Positions 24,836 to 35,454 of a stretch of 64,000 nucleotides of DNA are shown piece by piece. Each line of letters starts with the position of its first letter. The first letter of the stretch is position 1. Source of the DNA: Blautia faecis (lineage in GTDB: Bacteria > Bacillota > Clostridia > Lachnospirales > Lachnospiraceae); contig NZ_JAJCIA010000004.1 in NCBI RefSeq assembly GCF_020554845.1, positions 100,932 through 164,931 on the forward strand. The letters are read 5' to 3'. Below the pieces are notes generated by a model. That model was not told the origin of the DNA and did no database searches. It was given only the letters and a program-made list of their open reading frames with translations. The position numbers and the translations under genes were made by a program.

Positions 24836-24866
24836 ATTATAGGGCTACTGGTCTCACAGCTGTCAA
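24836..24866 (-). promoter_or_regulatory. Candidate promoter of the cdaR-like gene
   Basis: On the minus strand: TTGACA (24866-24861), 19 bases, TATAAT (24841-24836). The spacing is two bases longer than ideal. The predicted leader is under 25 bases. Confidence 0.5.
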
Positions 24867-25200
24867 TGTATTCCAGGATAGTGAAAACATTGTCAAAGAG
24901 AGCAGTAACATTATATGTTCGCCGGTATACCCGGCATGAATCGCTGTCCATTAGTGCCAAAATTCGCGGTCTCAAATCTGTAATATTGCACAAAACCTCA
25001 GACAGTCTTAGGAAAATCTACTGATTCCAAAAATTCATGAACCTATTTTAATACAAAATCACCAAAAAAGGAAGAGGAAAGTAGAAAAAATTTACAAATT
25101 TCCAGCATATTTTTTTAACTTTTTCTATATCACTCCAATTTCAAGCCCTATTTTCCCCTTTTTTTGCGGTGCGCAAAAGGCTTTGGTAAAGTTTTCCTTT
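24867..25200. other. Non-coding gap between the cdaR-like gene and YitT
   Basis: AT-rich; apart from a short TTTTGC/GCAAAA hairpin near 25165 that may mark the end of the YitT transcript, I see nothing convincing here. Confidence 0.4.
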
Positions 25201-26070
25201 TTACTTACGTTCAATAAATCCCTCACCATGGACTTCACGCACGTCAGACACGATCACAAAAGCATCTGGGTCAATATGGTCCACCAGCTCTTTCAATGCC
25301 ACGATCTCCTTGCGTCCCACAACGCAGTAAAGAAGCAGCTTGTCCTGGCCGGAGTACATTCCCTTTCCGTGGATTCCGGTCACGCCGCGATCCAGTTTGT
25401 CCATAATTTCTCTGGAAATCTCGTCAGGCTTGCTGGTAATGATATACGCCTGTTTGGAAAATTTCAAACCTTCGATCATGCTGTCAGATACCTTTGTCAC
25501 AAGGTAAACGGCGATGATGGCATAAAGTGCTTTCTGCACACCGAACACATACATACCTACAAGTACAATGGCTCCGTCAATAAACTGCATAATCTGGGCA
25601 ATGGAGTAATGGCGGAGCTTCCGCTGAAGCAGTGCCGCCATCATGTCTGTGCCCCCGGTAGTTCCTCTTCCAAGAAACACAAGTCCGATTCCAATTCCCT
25701 GGATCACACCACCATAAACGGCTGCCAGCAAAAGATCATTTCCTGCAATGTCAAATGCCGGAAGAACCGCCAGCCAGAATGACAGGCAGATTTCTCCCAC
25801 CAGTGCCCTTTTCACAAACTGGAATCCACTAAGCTTCATTCCAATCAGAAACAGCGGGATATTCAGACTTAAGTTCGTGATCCACAGTGGGATGCCTCCC
25901 GGCACGACTCCCTCTGTCCACTCTTTTACCAGGATCGCAATACCGGAAAAGCCTCCGGTTACCATACCGGACATATCGAAAACACTGTTTATGGCAGTTG
26001 CCATAAGGGCTGTACCAACAATGATCATCAGATAATCCAGGAAGGCAGCTTTTTTGTTATTTTGAAACAT
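25201..26070 (-). CDS. YitT family membrane protein (DUF161 + DUF2179)
   Basis: A 289-residue protein starting MFQNNKKAAFLDYLMIIVGT, with GGAGGTAACGCC directly before the ATG; longer upstream in-frame starts run into the preceding gene. Five hydrophobic helices (DUF161) cover residues 10-200 with GMVTGGFSGIAIL and GRGTTGGTDMMAALL loops. The last 80 residues are a soluble DUF2179 domain (YIITSKPDEISREIMDKLDR). Family members are widespread in Firmicutes and lack a settled function; transport is suspected. It follows the VWA gene by 25 bases and may be co-transcribed. Confidence 0.92.
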   Translation of the reverse strand: MFQNNKKAAFLDYLMIIVGTALMATAINSVFDMSGMVTGGFSGIAILVKEWTEGVVPGGIPLWITNLSLNIPLFLIGMKLSGFQFVKRALVGEICLSFWLAVLPAFDIAGNDLLLAAVYGGVIQGIGIGLVFLGRGTTGGTDMMAALLQRKLRHYSIAQIMQFIDGAIVLVGMYVFGVQKALYAIIAVYLVTKVSDSMIEGLKFSKQAYIITSKPDEISREIMDKLDRGVTGIHGKGMYSGQDKLLLYCVVGRKEIVALKELVDHIDPDAFVIVSDVREVHGEGFIERK

Positions 26071-26095
26071 GGCGTTACCTCCGTATTCTGCTTTC

Positions 26096-28267
26096 TTATT
26101 CATCATCCTCCAATTGCTTTGTAAGATATCTTCCAACGATTTTGGAAAATCCGGTAATATTCCGGATATATGCAAAATCCTTTCCAAAAATCTTCTTCTC
26201 CGTCGCCAGATCTTTCTCTTCCCCGGCGAAAACACCCAGCACGCTCACTCCCTGGCTGCGCAGCTTACGGATCTGGGCTGCAGTGTCGGTAATTGCATAC
26301 TTCCCATGATACGGTGCCGGATTCTTCGCATTGGGACGATTGACAATAACATCGTAAGGACGTCCATCACTGAGAATGATCAGAATCTTTTTCTCTTCCT
26401 CCCGGTTCAGAAGGCCGTATCCTGCTGCCCGGATGGCAAGTCCGTCACGGTTGTTGGATGATGTTACATAGTTAAATATATTTTCATTTGCACTTCTTTG
26501 GTCGTCATATTCTCTGAAGCGGTGGAGAATGGTATAGTCCCAGAAGGTGCAGTAGCTCATCACTCTGTGGGGCAGCTCTGCATTGCTAAGTGCCTCGCTG
26601 ATAATGTAGGCCTGCAGCGCTACCTCGCCCTGGCGGCTCATCTGGGAACCACTGGCATCGATCAGCACATCCACCACAAAATCAGAAGAATCCCCCTTCA
26701 ATTCCCGCCTAAAAACCTGTGCATCACTGCTTCTTCCAAGCCGCCACAGCCTTGATGGAACAATCATTCCTCTGTCTGAAAGAATCTCCTGATTTTCACT
26801 TTTGATGACCAGTGACTTTTTCAGCATTTCTGTGAGAAGGGCGATATTCCGCTTCACAATGCGGTGTTTGTCATGATAAAGCCAGATATTCTTATTTTTC
26901 AACCTTTTTGCATATTCATACTGGTAATTTCGTTTTACCGGACTTTTCAGAATTCCCTCAGTAAAATACAGGCTGCAGTCGCTGTGAATGTCACGGCACA
27001 TCAGCTGGTTCATCCGCTTCTCTTCCAGCTCGCTCAGATAAGTTTTTCCAAAATTCAGTTCCACATAGGTGTGGGCTTTTTCCAAAGCCTCCGGAGGCAG
27101 AACTGTAATTTTCTGTTTCGATTGCCGTTCCTCTTCCATCTCCCGGGTGACATCCGCATTCTCCATACCCGCCACATTGGAGGTAAGCTGCTCCATATAG
27201 CTTTCCAATGCATCCTCATACATTTCTTCGGAAAGATAGTCGTGCCAGTCAAACTCCGTCAGATCTTCCATAGTGACAGCAAGCACCTGCTCAAGGGTTG
27301 CCTTTTGGGAAAAGTCGGGGTCAGCGACTTCATTGTATACTGTGTCTATGATGCGGATTAAAGACATTGTATCCGTAGTCTCTGCTGCGCCAGAAATTAA
27401 GTCAATATAGTGATAGATTCCTTTGTGTTTTCTATCTTTTTGTTTGTTTTCTGTTATATTTGTTATAGTTTTATTTGATACATACGCATTTCCTGCTATT
27501 CTTCCATTCGATGCATCCGCATTTCCTGTTATTATTCCATTTAATATGCCCGCATTTTCCACACTATCCGCCGATTTTTCCTCATTTCCGGAATCATCCG
27601 GCGGATTCTTCTTTTTCAAAGAAGTATTTTCACCTCTGTCAATCCGCCTTCTCAGCAGATTCACTCTCAGATAGCCCAGCTTATCTGCTGCCGACGGCAT
27701 AGTCTCATATTCCTGATCCAGTATGTCCTCGCAGGCTTTCCTCTGCATCTCCCAGATCCCAGGGCGCTGTTCACAGATCCGTTCTCCGATGGCTTCTTCA
27801 ATACAGAGCTGCGAAACAAAGGTAAGCACAGCTTCATCCGCGCCCATGAAGATTTTTTTCACCAGATACATTCCCAGAAAATCTTTATCGAAGAATTTCG
27901 CCAATGCGCCCTGCTTAATTCCATCATACAATGCAATATCCTTTGACCTGAGGAACAGGGAAACATCCGGCTTCATCTGCTGGGTGTAGTCCCCACTGAT
28001 GGTCCAGAGCAGATTTCGGATACGGTTTTCCTGCTCTAATTGATAATCCTGGAGATTCAGTTCTTCACAGTTATCCTCTCTTGCCTGAAAATTTTCGCTT
28101 TTCTCCGCTACAGGTACTTCCATTGAAACTTTTTCTGATTTCTTATCCCCAGCTGCAATTTTAATTTTTTCTTTCCCAATAGCTGATTTCTTCAAAAATT
28201 CCTCTGCATCTTCAAGATCAACCAATTTGGCAGAAATTTTTAAAGATTCGTTTTCTTTATTCTCCAT
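26096..28267 (-). CDS. VWA-domain protein partnered with MoxR ATPase
   Basis: About 723 residues starting MENKENESLKISAKLVDLED. Its start overlaps the end of the MoxR gene by 11 bases; an ATG two codons earlier is equally possible. The C-terminal von Willebrand A domain (about residues 540-710) has an intact MIDAS: DASGS, a threonine-rich loop region and LSDGRP. A low-complexity linker near residues 240-290 carries 11-residue repeats. MoxR-VWA pairs act together as chaperone-like systems that load metals or assemble complexes. The client here is unknown. Confidence 0.88.
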   Translation of the reverse strand: MENKENESLKISAKLVDLEDAEEFLKKSAIGKEKIKIAAGDKKSEKVSMEVPVAEKSENFQAREDNCEELNLQDYQLEQENRIRNLLWTISGDYTQQMKPDVSLFLRSKDIALYDGIKQGALAKFFDKDFLGMYLVKKIFMGADEAVLTFVSQLCIEEAIGERICEQRPGIWEMQRKACEDILDQEYETMPSAADKLGYLRVNLLRRRIDRGENTSLKKKNPPDDSGNEEKSADSVENAGILNGIITGNADASNGRIAGNAYVSNKTITNITENKQKDRKHKGIYHYIDLISGAAETTDTMSLIRIIDTVYNEVADPDFSQKATLEQVLAVTMEDLTEFDWHDYLSEEMYEDALESYMEQLTSNVAGMENADVTREMEEERQSKQKITVLPPEALEKAHTYVELNFGKTYLSELEEKRMNQLMCRDIHSDCSLYFTEGILKSPVKRNYQYEYAKRLKNKNIWLYHDKHRIVKRNIALLTEMLKKSLVIKSENQEILSDRGMIVPSRLWRLGRSSDAQVFRRELKGDSSDFVVDVLIDASGSQMSRQGEVALQAYIISEALSNAELPHRVMSYCTFWDYTILHRFREYDDQRSANENIFNYVTSSNNRDGLAIRAAGYGLLNREEEKKILIILSDGRPYDVIVNRPNAKNPAPYHGKYAITDTAAQIRKLRSQGVSVLGVFAGEEKDLATEKKIFGKDFAYIRNITGFSKIVGRYLTKQLEDDE
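27486..27557. repeat. 33-bp tandem repeat in VWA gene linker
   Basis: Units start at 27486, 27519 and (partial) 27552, each beginning GCATTTCC or GCATTTTCC. They encode 11-residue repeats of the pattern G-x-I-x-G-N-A-x-x-S-N in the linker. Confidence 0.8.
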
Positions 28268-29177
28268 AAACATCTTCCCGTGTCCAGCCCTGTGGAATTC
28301 TGGTTCGCACCACATCCTCCACGATTTCCTTCTCAAACACATCAAATGTTTTATTAACAATGCCCATGCGTACCGCCTGCCATGGGGAAAGCCCGGTACG
28401 CACGATCTTCATGGCAGCAAGCAGGCCGCGAAGATCCAGTGGCTTTGTGGAAATCTCACTGTTCATGGATTTCTGCTGCAGATCCAGAAATACTCCCATA
28501 AACTGCTCCACAGCCTCTTTCTTTGCATCCGGGAACATCCTGTTGAAAATAAAACCAAGCGTTTCCTCATTCTGCGCCGGCATGTCGATCACCAGGAAAC
28601 GGGAAACCAGAGCCTCATTCAGCTCCTTTGTTCCGGCATACCCGTAATTCATGGTTCCAATAAATCTTGCCGCCGGGTGAAGGTCTATTTTGTCATATCC
28701 TGGCACATCAATGGACCGGCGGTAATCCAATGTGGCGTGAAGTACAGAAACCGCATCATTCTTCGCCATATTGATCTCATCCAGAATACCGAATCCGCCT
28801 TCCTCTGCGCACTGGTAAATACTTCCCTTACGCAGCTTCACCTGATTATCCACGAAAGTATCTGTTCCAATCAGGTCACCGCTGTTTGTATTCACATGGA
28901 AGGACACGTTATACACCGGTCTCCCGAAAATATATGCCAGATTCTCTGCCAGCACATTCTTTCCCGTAGCCTTCGGTCCTGCCAGAAGCAGATTCTCCTG
29001 CTCCAGCACCGCTGCCATGGCCATCTCCAATGTTTCCTTCCCATAAAATGGCAGCGCCGGCTTTATCCGTCTATGCTTCGCTTCCTCTGAAACGCCATAT
29101 TCCTGTCGAAACTCTTCCGCCGCCTTAATAAGCGCCGCACTGACACCCTGTTCCTCTAAAAAATCAAATTCACTCAT
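28257..29177 (-). CDS. MoxR-family AAA+ ATPase
   Basis: A 306-residue AAA+ protein. Walker A is AGPKATGKNVLAENLA, Walker B is GFGILDEIN, sensor 1 is FIGTMNYGYAGTKELNEALV, and the arginine finger follows in SRFLV. The length fits MoxR/NorQ-type ATPases. It is the first gene of a two- or three-gene unit with the VWA protein and YitT. It probably remodels or activates a target complex with the VWA partner. Confidence 0.92.
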   Translation of the reverse strand: MSEFDFLEEQGVSAALIKAAEEFRQEYGVSEEAKHRRIKPALPFYGKETLEMAMAAVLEQENLLLAGPKATGKNVLAENLAYIFGRPVYNVSFHVNTNSGDLIGTDTFVDNQVKLRKGSIYQCAEEGGFGILDEINMAKNDAVSVLHATLDYRRSIDVPGYDKIDLHPAARFIGTMNYGYAGTKELNEALVSRFLVIDMPAQNEETLGFIFNRMFPDAKKEAVEQFMGVFLDLQQKSMNSEISTKPLDLRGLLAAMKIVRTGLSPWQAVRMGIVNKTFDVFEKEIVEDVVRTRIPQGWTREDVYGE

Positions 29178-29181
29178 CTTA

Positions 29182-29234
29182 TTCCTGCTTTCACTTTACC
29201 TCTTTATTTTTCCTGCTTTCACTTTACCTCTTTA
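29182..29234. repeat. 28-bp direct repeat before moxR gene
   Basis: TTCCTGCTTTCACTTTACCT followed by CTTTA occurs at 29182-29206 and again at 29210-29234. It lies between the glnN terminator and the MoxR start; purpose unknown. Confidence 0.85.
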
Positions 29235-29242
29235 ATAGAAAA

Positions 29243-29264
29243 GAGGACTGCGGCTGCAGTCCTC
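29243..29264 (-). terminator. Terminator after glnN
   Basis: A perfect stem, GAGGACTGC with GCAGTCCTC around a GGCT loop; the minus strand continues TTTTCTATT. It begins about 10 bases after the glnN stop. Confidence 0.88.
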
Positions 29265-29273
29265 CTGATCACT

Positions 29274-31388
29274 TTACGGCTCAAACACCAGATCTCCATA
29301 AGATGGCATCGGCCACATATCTTTATCCACTAACATTTCCAGTTCGTCAACCGGCTCTCTTAATTTCTCCATTGCCGGAACCAGTTTCTCTCTGCAGAAC
29401 ACTGCTCTGTCACGTCCTTCCGGATGCGTCTCGATCTGATCTATCAGCTTGCTCAGCTTATTCATGGTACTGTTCACTTCTTTCAGAAGCTTGCTTGCTT
29501 TCTTCAGAAGATCCATCTGAACACTCACGTCAATTGGTCCAACTGCCTTCACTTGATTGATGGACTCTGCCAGTACAGTTGTATACTTGATGACTGCCGG
29601 AATGATCTGCTTGGTTGCCATGTCCACCATGGTTTTCGCTTCGATGTTAATTGCTTTCGCATAAATCTCATACTGGATCTCCGCTCTGGACTCCAGTTCA
29701 GTCTTTGTAAATACTCCAAATTCTCCAAACAGTTCTACAGCCTTATCTGTAGTAAGTGCCGGAATGGCATCTACCATAGATGTCAGAACAGGAAGTCCAC
29801 GGCGGCGTGCCTCTTTTTCCCATTCAGGAGCGTAGCCATTGCCGTTAAATACGATTCTCTGATGCTGGGTAGCATATTCCTTGATCAGATCATGGACTGC
29901 CAGATCAAAGTCTTCTGCGCTCTCCAGAACATTGCAGGCTTCCTTAAACGCCTCAGCAGTAATGGTATTCAGCACCACATTGCATGCGGAAATGGAATCC
30001 TTGGAACCAACCATACGGAACTCGAATTTATTGCCGGTAAAGGCAAAGGGTGAAGTACGGTTACGGTCTGTCGCATCCTTCATGAAATCCGGAAGCGTCT
30101 TAACGCCTGTATCCATTTTCTCCCCGGTCTTACTTCTTGTAGCAGTACCAGTGCTGATCAGCTGCTCCAGCACATCCTCAAGCTGCTCTCCAAGGAAAAC
30201 CGAAATAACAGCTGGCGGAGCCTCATGACCGCCAAGGCGCTGGTCATTTCCAACATCTGCAGCGGACTCACGAAGAAGATCTGCATGCTTGTCAACTGCT
30301 TTCAGGATACAGGTCAGAACCAGAAGGAACTGAATGTTCTCATGTGGTGTCTTCCCCGGCTCCAGAAGATTAATTCCGTCATCAGTAGTCAGGGACCAGT
30401 TATTGTGCTTACCGGAACCATTCAAGCCTGCAAAAGGTTTCTCGTGAAGCAGACAGCGCATGCCGTGACGGCTTGCCACCTTTTTCAGGATACGCATCAT
30501 GATCTGGTTGTGATCTGCTGCAATATTAACAGGTGCATAGATCGGCGCAAGCTCATGCTGTGCCGGTGCAACCTCATTGTGCTGGGTCTTGGCTGTAACT
30601 CCCAGCTTCCAGCACTCTTCATTTACTTCTTTCATATATGCGGAAACTCTCTGACGGATGGTTCCGAAATAATGGTCATCCATCTCCTGTCCTTTCGGAG
30701 GCATGGCTCCAAAAAGAGTGCGTCCGGTGTAAACCAGATCCTTTCTCTGCATATATTTCTCTTTATCAACAAGGAAATACTCCTGCTCTGCACCAACAGA
30801 TGGTGTCACCCGTTTGGAGGTCGTATTTCCGAAAAGTCTGAGAAGTCTTAATGCCTGTGTATTGATGGCTTCCATAGAACGAAGAAGCGGTGTCTTCTGA
30901 TCCAGCGCTTCTCCTGTATAGGAACAGAAAGCGGTAGGAATGCATAAGGTTCCACCTGCTGCATCATGTCTTACAAAAGCCGGTGAGGTACAATCCCATG
31001 TTGTATAGCCTCTTGCCTCAAAGGTGGCACGAAGTCCGCCAGATGGAAAAGAAGATGCATCCGGCTCTCCCTTGATCAGCTCTTTACCGGAAAAGCTCTG
31101 AAGGACTTTTCCATTCTCCATAGGTGCGGTGATAAATGCATCGTGCTTCTCTGCAGTTACGCCTGTAAGGGGCTGAAACCAGTGACTGTAATGAGTGGCA
31201 CCCTTCTCGATGGCCCATTCCTTCATCTCGTGGGCAACCACATCTGCAACCTCCATGGAAAGCTCCTTGCCCTCTTCAATGGTTTTCTTCAGCTCTTTGT
31301 AAACCTTCTTCGGCAGACGGTCCTGCATGACGGAATCATTGAATACATCACATCCGAATAATTCCTTCACATTAACATAATCTCCCAT
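29274..31388 (-). CDS. glnN: Type III glutamine synthetase
   Basis: A 704-residue GlnN-type enzyme starting [27 protein letters not shown] precedes this ATG. The length (about 700), the [19 protein letters not shown] segment and the [16 protein letters not shown] substrate-binding block mark the GSIII family. [17 protein letters not shown] and [16 protein letters not shown] lie further on. It makes glutamine from glutamate, ammonia and ATP in the cytoplasm. It is a single-gene unit with its own terminator. No riboswitch is evident in the 200-base upstream region. Confidence 0.97.
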   Translation of the reverse strand: MGDYVNVKELFGCDVFNDSVMQDRLPKKVYKELKKTIEEGKELSMEVADVVAHEMKEWAIEKGATHYSHWFQPLTGVTAEKHDAFITAPMENGKVLQSFSGKELIKGEPDASSFPSGGLRATFEARGYTTWDCTSPAFVRHDAAGGTLCIPTAFCSYTGEALDQKTPLLRSMEAINTQALRLLRLFGNTTSKRVTPSVGAEQEYFLVDKEKYMQRKDLVYTGRTLFGAMPPKGQEMDDHYFGTIRQRVSAYMKEVNEECWKLGVTAKTQHNEVAPAQHELAPIYAPVNIAADHNQIMMRILKKVASRHGMRCLLHEKPFAGLNGSGKHNNWSLTTDDGINLLEPGKTPHENIQFLLVLTCILKAVDKHADLLRESAADVGNDQRLGGHEAPPAVISVFLGEQLEDVLEQLISTGTATRSKTGEKMDTGVKTLPDFMKDATDRNRTSPFAFTGNKFEFRMVGSKDSISACNVVLNTITAEAFKEACNVLESAEDFDLAVHDLIKEYATQHQRIVFNGNGYAPEWEKEARRRGLPVLTSMVDAIPALTTDKAVELFGEFGVFTKTELESRAEIQYEIYAKAINIEAKTMVDMATKQIIPAVIKYTTVLAESINQVKAVGPIDVSVQMDLLKKASKLLKEVNSTMNKLSKLIDQIETHPEGRDRAVFCREKLVPAMEKLREPVDELEMLVDKDMWPMPSYGDLVFEP

Positions 31389-31587
31389 TGTTCCTCTCCT
31401 CTCGTTCATCTCGCTGCTTATTTCCCCAGGCTGCCATTTATCTGCGGTACCTTCTCTCCATAAACAACGATTCATCACACATTACTGGTTCTTATTTTTT
31501 CACATGTAAGCACTCTATGCTTTCACAGGTGCAAGGCAAAAAACGCGCAAAAATTCTCTCTGGTGATACCAGCCGGTCTCACCCTGT

Positions 31588-32487
31588 TTACTTGTCGCTC
31601 TTCAGGCAAAGGTTCAGTGCCTGCTGCAGGTTCTCAATCTCTACCAGCCTTGGGCTTCCGCCGTATTCTCCGTCCAGCGTCCATGCTACTTCTTCCTCTG
31701 CTTCAACTGTAAGCTTTCGTGCCTTGAAAGAATAGATCAGGTCAGAATTGTCCTCCATGTTGAGAAGATTCCGGACAATCTCCTGCATTTCCAGCGGGTT
31801 CTTAGGCTGTACGATCAAAGTGACCTCAAAAAGGCCGTCGTTCATATCCACATCCTTGGTCAGATTCTTAAATCCGCCCACAGACCTGGAATTGGTGATC
31901 ATTCCGTAGATAAAATTATCTTCAATCACACCATTCTCTGTTGTCACTTTCATATGGTAAGCCTTGATATCCAGAAGTCTCTTGGCACCTTCCAGGACAT
32001 AAGCGAGATGACCCAGAATGTTCTTCAGATCCTGACTTGTCTCATAAGACACATCTGTAAAAAGACCAAAAGCAGCTACATAAGCAAAGGTCTGGCTGTT
32101 GAATCTGCCTACATCGCATCTGTAAATCTCTTCCTTCATGATCATAGATGCCGCATCCAGCATATTCTTCGGCATGAAAAGGCTGTTGGCAAAGTCATTG
32201 GTGCTTCCTGCCGGTATGTATCCGACCGGAACCTTGCTTCCCACCTCGGTAATTCCTGTAACCACTTCATCCAGCGTGCCGTCACCGCCGCTGCAGACGA
32301 TCAGATCCACCTTGTCCGCATATTTCTTCACCTGTTCATAGGCATCCTTCGGGGCCTGAGTTGCGCGGATGATCACCTCATAACCGCCTTTATTAAAGAT
32401 ATCTACTATATCCATCAGAGATGTCTTGATCTTGCCCTTCCCTGCTTTGGGATTAAAAATAAATACCAGTTTTTTCTCCAACTTCAT
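31588..32487 (-). CDS. YegS/DgkB family lipid kinase
   Basis: A 299-residue diacylglycerol kinase catalytic-domain protein. IFNPKAGKGK near residue 10 and CSGGDGTLDEVVTG near 65 are the nucleotide-binding motifs, and GYIPAGSTNDFANSL follows. Soluble DgkB-type kinases phosphorylate diacylglycerol to phosphatidic acid in lipid recycling. The ATG at 32487 is only one base after GAGG; a TTG two codons later, 6 bases after GAGGA, may be the real start. Confidence 0.92.
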   Translation of the reverse strand: MKLEKKLVFIFNPKAGKGKIKTSLMDIVDIFNKGGYEVIIRATQAPKDAYEQVKKYADKVDLIVCSGGDGTLDEVVTGITEVGSKVPVGYIPAGSTNDFANSLFMPKNMLDAASMIMKEEIYRCDVGRFNSQTFAYVAAFGLFTDVSYETSQDLKNILGHLAYVLEGAKRLLDIKAYHMKVTTENGVIEDNFIYGMITNSRSVGGFKNLTKDVDMNDGLFEVTLIVQPKNPLEMQEIVRNLLNMEDNSDLIYSFKARKLTVEAEEEVAWTLDGEYGGSPRLVEIENLQQALNLCLKSDK

Positions 32488-32543
32488 TCCTCTTTTTCAT
32501 TACCATTTATTTTACACATAAAATCAATTCACATATGATACTA

Positions 32544-32586
32544 TAAAAAAAAGAGGGCAAAATGTCAACGCTTTTGCCCTCTTTTA
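32544..32586 (-). terminator. Terminator of the trp operon
   Basis: AAGAGGGCAAAA and TTTTGCCCTCTT arms around a nine-base loop; the minus strand runs into TTTTTTTT. It lies about 100 bases after the trpA stop. Confidence 0.92.
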
Positions 32587-32687
32587 TAGTCTTTTTAGAA
32601 TTAAAACAAGCTAAATTTTTTTGGTCTGTTCTGCTTATTTTTGGAAAAACTGAAGCATTTCTTTTCCATTTTTTATATTCTTCCTGC

Positions 32688-33467
32688 TTAAGCCTCACGC
32701 ACAGCGTCTTTCATAGACTTTACATAATCCTTTACATATGGGACGCAGTTTTCTCCATGTGCGGCACAAATTTTCACAATGGCGGAGCCTACAATCGCAC
32801 CGTCGGACTGGGCAGCCATTTTCTTTGCCTGCTCCGGGGTGGAGATGCCGAAGCCTACTGCACAGGGAATGTCCTTTGCAGCTTTTACCAGCTTCACCAT
32901 CGCTCCGATATCGGTGGTGATCTGGGTTCTGGTTCCGGTTACGCCAAGGGAGGAAACGCAGTATACGAAGCCATTTGCCTCTTTTGCAATCCGGGTGATC
33001 CGGTCGTGGGATGTGGGTGCGATCAGGGAAATCAGCTCCAGACCATACTGTTTGCAGACCACATCGAACTCCTCTTTTTCCTCAAAAGGTACATCAGGAA
33101 GAATCAGTCCATCCATTCCAATTTCTGCTGCTTTCCTGATGAAACGCTCTGTTCCATAGGAAAAAACAACGTTTGCGTAAGTCATAAATACCATTGGGAT
33201 ACTGGTTTTTTTACGGATTTTTACCACCATGTCAAAGATCTTGTCTGTGGTTACTCCGCCGCTCAGTGCACGCACATTGGCTTCCTGGATCACAGGACCT
33301 TCTGCTGTCGGGTCGGAAAACGGGATTCCAAGCTCGATAAGGTCTGCGCCTGCTTCCTCCATTGCATAGACAAGCTGCTCAGTGATCTCCAGAGATGGAT
33401 CTCCGCAGGTAATAAATGGGATAAATGCTTTTCCTTTTGCAAATGCTTCTGAAACTCGGTTACTCAT
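32688..33467 (-). CDS. trpA: Tryptophan synthase alpha chain
   Basis: A 259-residue TIM-barrel protein starting [25 protein letters not shown] precedes the ATG, which lies inside the last codons of trpB (8-base overlap). The catalytic glutamate is in [19 protein letters not shown], with the active-site aspartate in [12 protein letters not shown]. The phosphate loop is GFGISTPEQ. It cleaves indole-3-glycerol phosphate to indole for the beta subunit. Last gene of the operon. Confidence 0.97.
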   Translation of the reverse strand: MSNRVSEAFAKGKAFIPFITCGDPSLEITEQLVYAMEEAGADLIELGIPFSDPTAEGPVIQEANVRALSGGVTTDKIFDMVVKIRKKTSIPMVFMTYANVVFSYGTERFIRKAAEIGMDGLILPDVPFEEKEEFDVVCKQYGLELISLIAPTSHDRITRIAKEANGFVYCVSSLGVTGTRTQITTDIGAMVKLVKAAKDIPCAVGFGISTPEQAKKMAAQSDGAIVGSAIVKICAAHGENCVPYVKDYVKSMKDAVREA

Positions 33468-34644
33468 GGATATCCTCCCCTCTGTATCTTGCAATTGCTG
33501 CACAGTCTTTGTCACCCCTGCCGGAAATGGTAATGACTACGCACTGATCCTTGCCCATCTGCGGCACGATTTTTCTTGCATAGGCAACAGCGTGGGCGCT
33601 TTCAATGGCAGGAATGATTCCTTCTGTTTTGGAAAGATATTCAAAGGCTTCTACTGCTTCTTCATCTGTTACAGGTACATACTGGGCACGGCCAGTGTCG
33701 TAAAGGTGGGCATGCTCCGGTCCGATTCCCGGATAATCCAGTCCTGCGGAAATAGAGTAAACCGGCGCGATCTGTCCGTACTCGTCCTGGCAGAAATAGG
33801 ATTTCATTCCATGGAAGATTCCAAGTCTGCCAGTGGCAATGGTGGCTGCGGTCTCTGCAGTGTTTACGCCGCGGCCTGCTGCCTCGCAGCCGATCAGCTG
33901 TACATCTTTGTCTTCAATAAAGTGGTAAAAGGTTCCGATGGCATTGGAGCCGCCGCCTACACAGGCAAGGACTGCATCTGGAAGCCTGCCTTCTTTTTCC
34001 AGCATCTGTTCTTTGATTTCTTTGGAGATAACTGCCTGGAAATCGCGGACAATGGTTGGGAAAGGGTGAGGACCCATAACGGAGCCCAGTACATAATGGG
34101 TATCTGCTATACGGTTGGTCCATTCACGCATGGTCTCGGATACGGCATCTTTCAGGGTGGCAGTTCCGGAGGTTACAGGATGAACTTTTGCTCCAAGGAG
34201 ACGCATCTTATATACATTTAATGCCTGGCGCTCGGTATCTTCTTTTCCCATGAATACCTCGCATTCCATTCCCATAAGGGCTGCTGCTGTGGCTGTGGCT
34301 ACACCGTGCTGTCCGGCTCCGGTTTCCGCGATAACACGGGTTTTGCCCATTTTTTTTGCAAGAAGCACCTGACCTAAGACGTTGTTGATCTTGTGGGCGC
34401 CGGTGTGGTTTAAGTCTTCTCTTTTTAAATAAACCTTTGCGCCGCCAAGGTCTTCGGTCATGTGAGCTGCGTAGTAGAGACGGGATGGTCTTCCTGCGTA
34501 TTCATTTAAAAGTTCTGTAAGCTCCCGGTTGAATTCCGGATCGTCTTTATAGTGGTTGTAGGCTTCTTCCAGTTCGATCACCGCGTTCATCAGGGTTTCG
34601 GGAATATACTGGCCGCCGTGGATTCCAAATCTTCCGTTTGACAT
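33460..34644 (-). CDS. trpB: Tryptophan synthase beta chain
   Basis: A 394-residue PLP enzyme starting [27 protein letters not shown] precedes the ATG. The PLP lysine is in [15 protein letters not shown], and the phosphate-binding glycine run is in [11 protein letters not shown]. It condenses indole with serine to tryptophan. It overlaps trpA, ensuring coupled synthesis of the alpha2-beta2 complex. Confidence 0.98.
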   Translation of the reverse strand: MSNGRFGIHGGQYIPETLMNAVIELEEAYNHYKDDPEFNRELTELLNEYAGRPSRLYYAAHMTEDLGGAKVYLKREDLNHTGAHKINNVLGQVLLAKKMGKTRVIAETGAGQHGVATATAAALMGMECEVFMGKEDTERQALNVYKMRLLGAKVHPVTSGTATLKDAVSETMREWTNRIADTHYVLGSVMGPHPFPTIVRDFQAVISKEIKEQMLEKEGRLPDAVLACVGGGSNAIGTFYHFIEDKDVQLIGCEAAGRGVNTAETAATIATGRLGIFHGMKSYFCQDEYGQIAPVYSISAGLDYPGIGPEHAHLYDTGRAQYVPVTDEEAVEAFEYLSKTEGIIPAIESAHAVAYARKIVPQMGKDQCVVITISGRGDKDCAAIARYRGEDIHE

Positions 34645-34691
34645 AGTGTTGGTTCCTTTCGTTTCGCTGTTTTGTATATGAATTACTTTTT

Positions 34692-35342
34692 TCACTCTAA
34701 ATCTGCTTCTCGCTCTTTTCTATATGCTTCCAGTGTATTAATCTGCTTCAGCATACGGGCAATCTGCTGTATTTTCGACCGGTCTTTTCTTCCATCGGTT
34801 TCCAGGCTGCTGCTCAGGTCTACAGCCCATGGGTGTAAGGTTCCGATGGCGCTGCGGAGGTTTTCGGGACCGATTCCTCCGGCAAGGAAGAATGGGCGGC
34901 GGACTGGGGGAACCAGGGTCCAGTCGAAAGGTTCGCCGGTTCCTCCTGCGCCATGGTCTAAGAGGATGTAGTCGGCAGGGCTTCGAAGGGCCCGCTGTAC
35001 ATCTTCGGGTGTTTTTATGGAAAAGGCCTTGATTACAGGCTTTCCGGTCATATTCTGGATTTTTTCGATATAGTCTTCGTCTTCATCCCCGTGAAGCTGG
35101 GCTGCCCATAGGGTGCCATCTCTTAATAAGGAAATGGGGAGTTCCGGGGCAGCGTTTACGAATACACCTACGGGAAGGATTTCCTTGTCCAGTCCCTTAA
35201 CCAGGACTTTGACCTGTTCTGCCGTAAGGCTTCGTCTTCTTCCTGGAACTTCAATTATGAATCCCGCAAAATCCGGTTTTGCTCCATTTACAGCTTCAAT
35301 ATCCTCTTTGCAGGTCAGGCCGCAAATTTTTAATTTTGCCAT
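34692..35342 (-). CDS. trpF: Phosphoribosylanthranilate isomerase
   Basis: A 216-residue TIM-barrel protein with [15 protein letters not shown] at the N-terminus (catalytic cysteine C8), [27 protein letters not shown] (catalytic aspartate) and the phosphate loops LAGGIGPEN and [10 protein letters not shown]. It converts phosphoribosylanthranilate to CdRP. AAGGAA lies before the ATG. Separate from trpC, as usual in Firmicutes. Confidence 0.96.
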   Translation of the reverse strand: MAKLKICGLTCKEDIEAVNGAKPDFAGFIIEVPGRRRSLTAEQVKVLVKGLDKEILPVGVFVNAAPELPISLLRDGTLWAAQLHGDEDEDYIEKIQNMTGKPVIKAFSIKTPEDVQRALRSPADYILLDHGAGGTGEPFDWTLVPPVRRPFFLAGGIGPENLRSAIGTLHPWAVDLSSSLETDGRKDRSKIQQIARMLKQINTLEAYRKEREADLE

Positions 35343-35413
35343 ACTGTTTCGTTCCTTTTCTTTAATTTTTTATTTTCCAACTATTTTATCAGCACATTGT
35401 ACATCTTAGATTG

Positions 35414-35442
35414 CCAGAGCGTGCATGGAATATCACTTATCA
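35414..35442. repeat. Possible remnant of foldback element end after trpC
   Basis: CCAGAGCGTG matches the first ten bases of the element at 37466; the following GCATGGAATATCACTT instead resembles the end of the 21566-21741 element. It lies about 15 bases beyond the trpC stop. The match is short, so this is tentative. Confidence 0.35.
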
Positions 35443-35454
35443 CCATGAGTCAGC

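Noticed and set aside
31389..31587. Glutamine-sensing riboswitch upstream of glnN
   Set aside because: Only short imperfect hairpins are seen; no recognisable riboswitch core.
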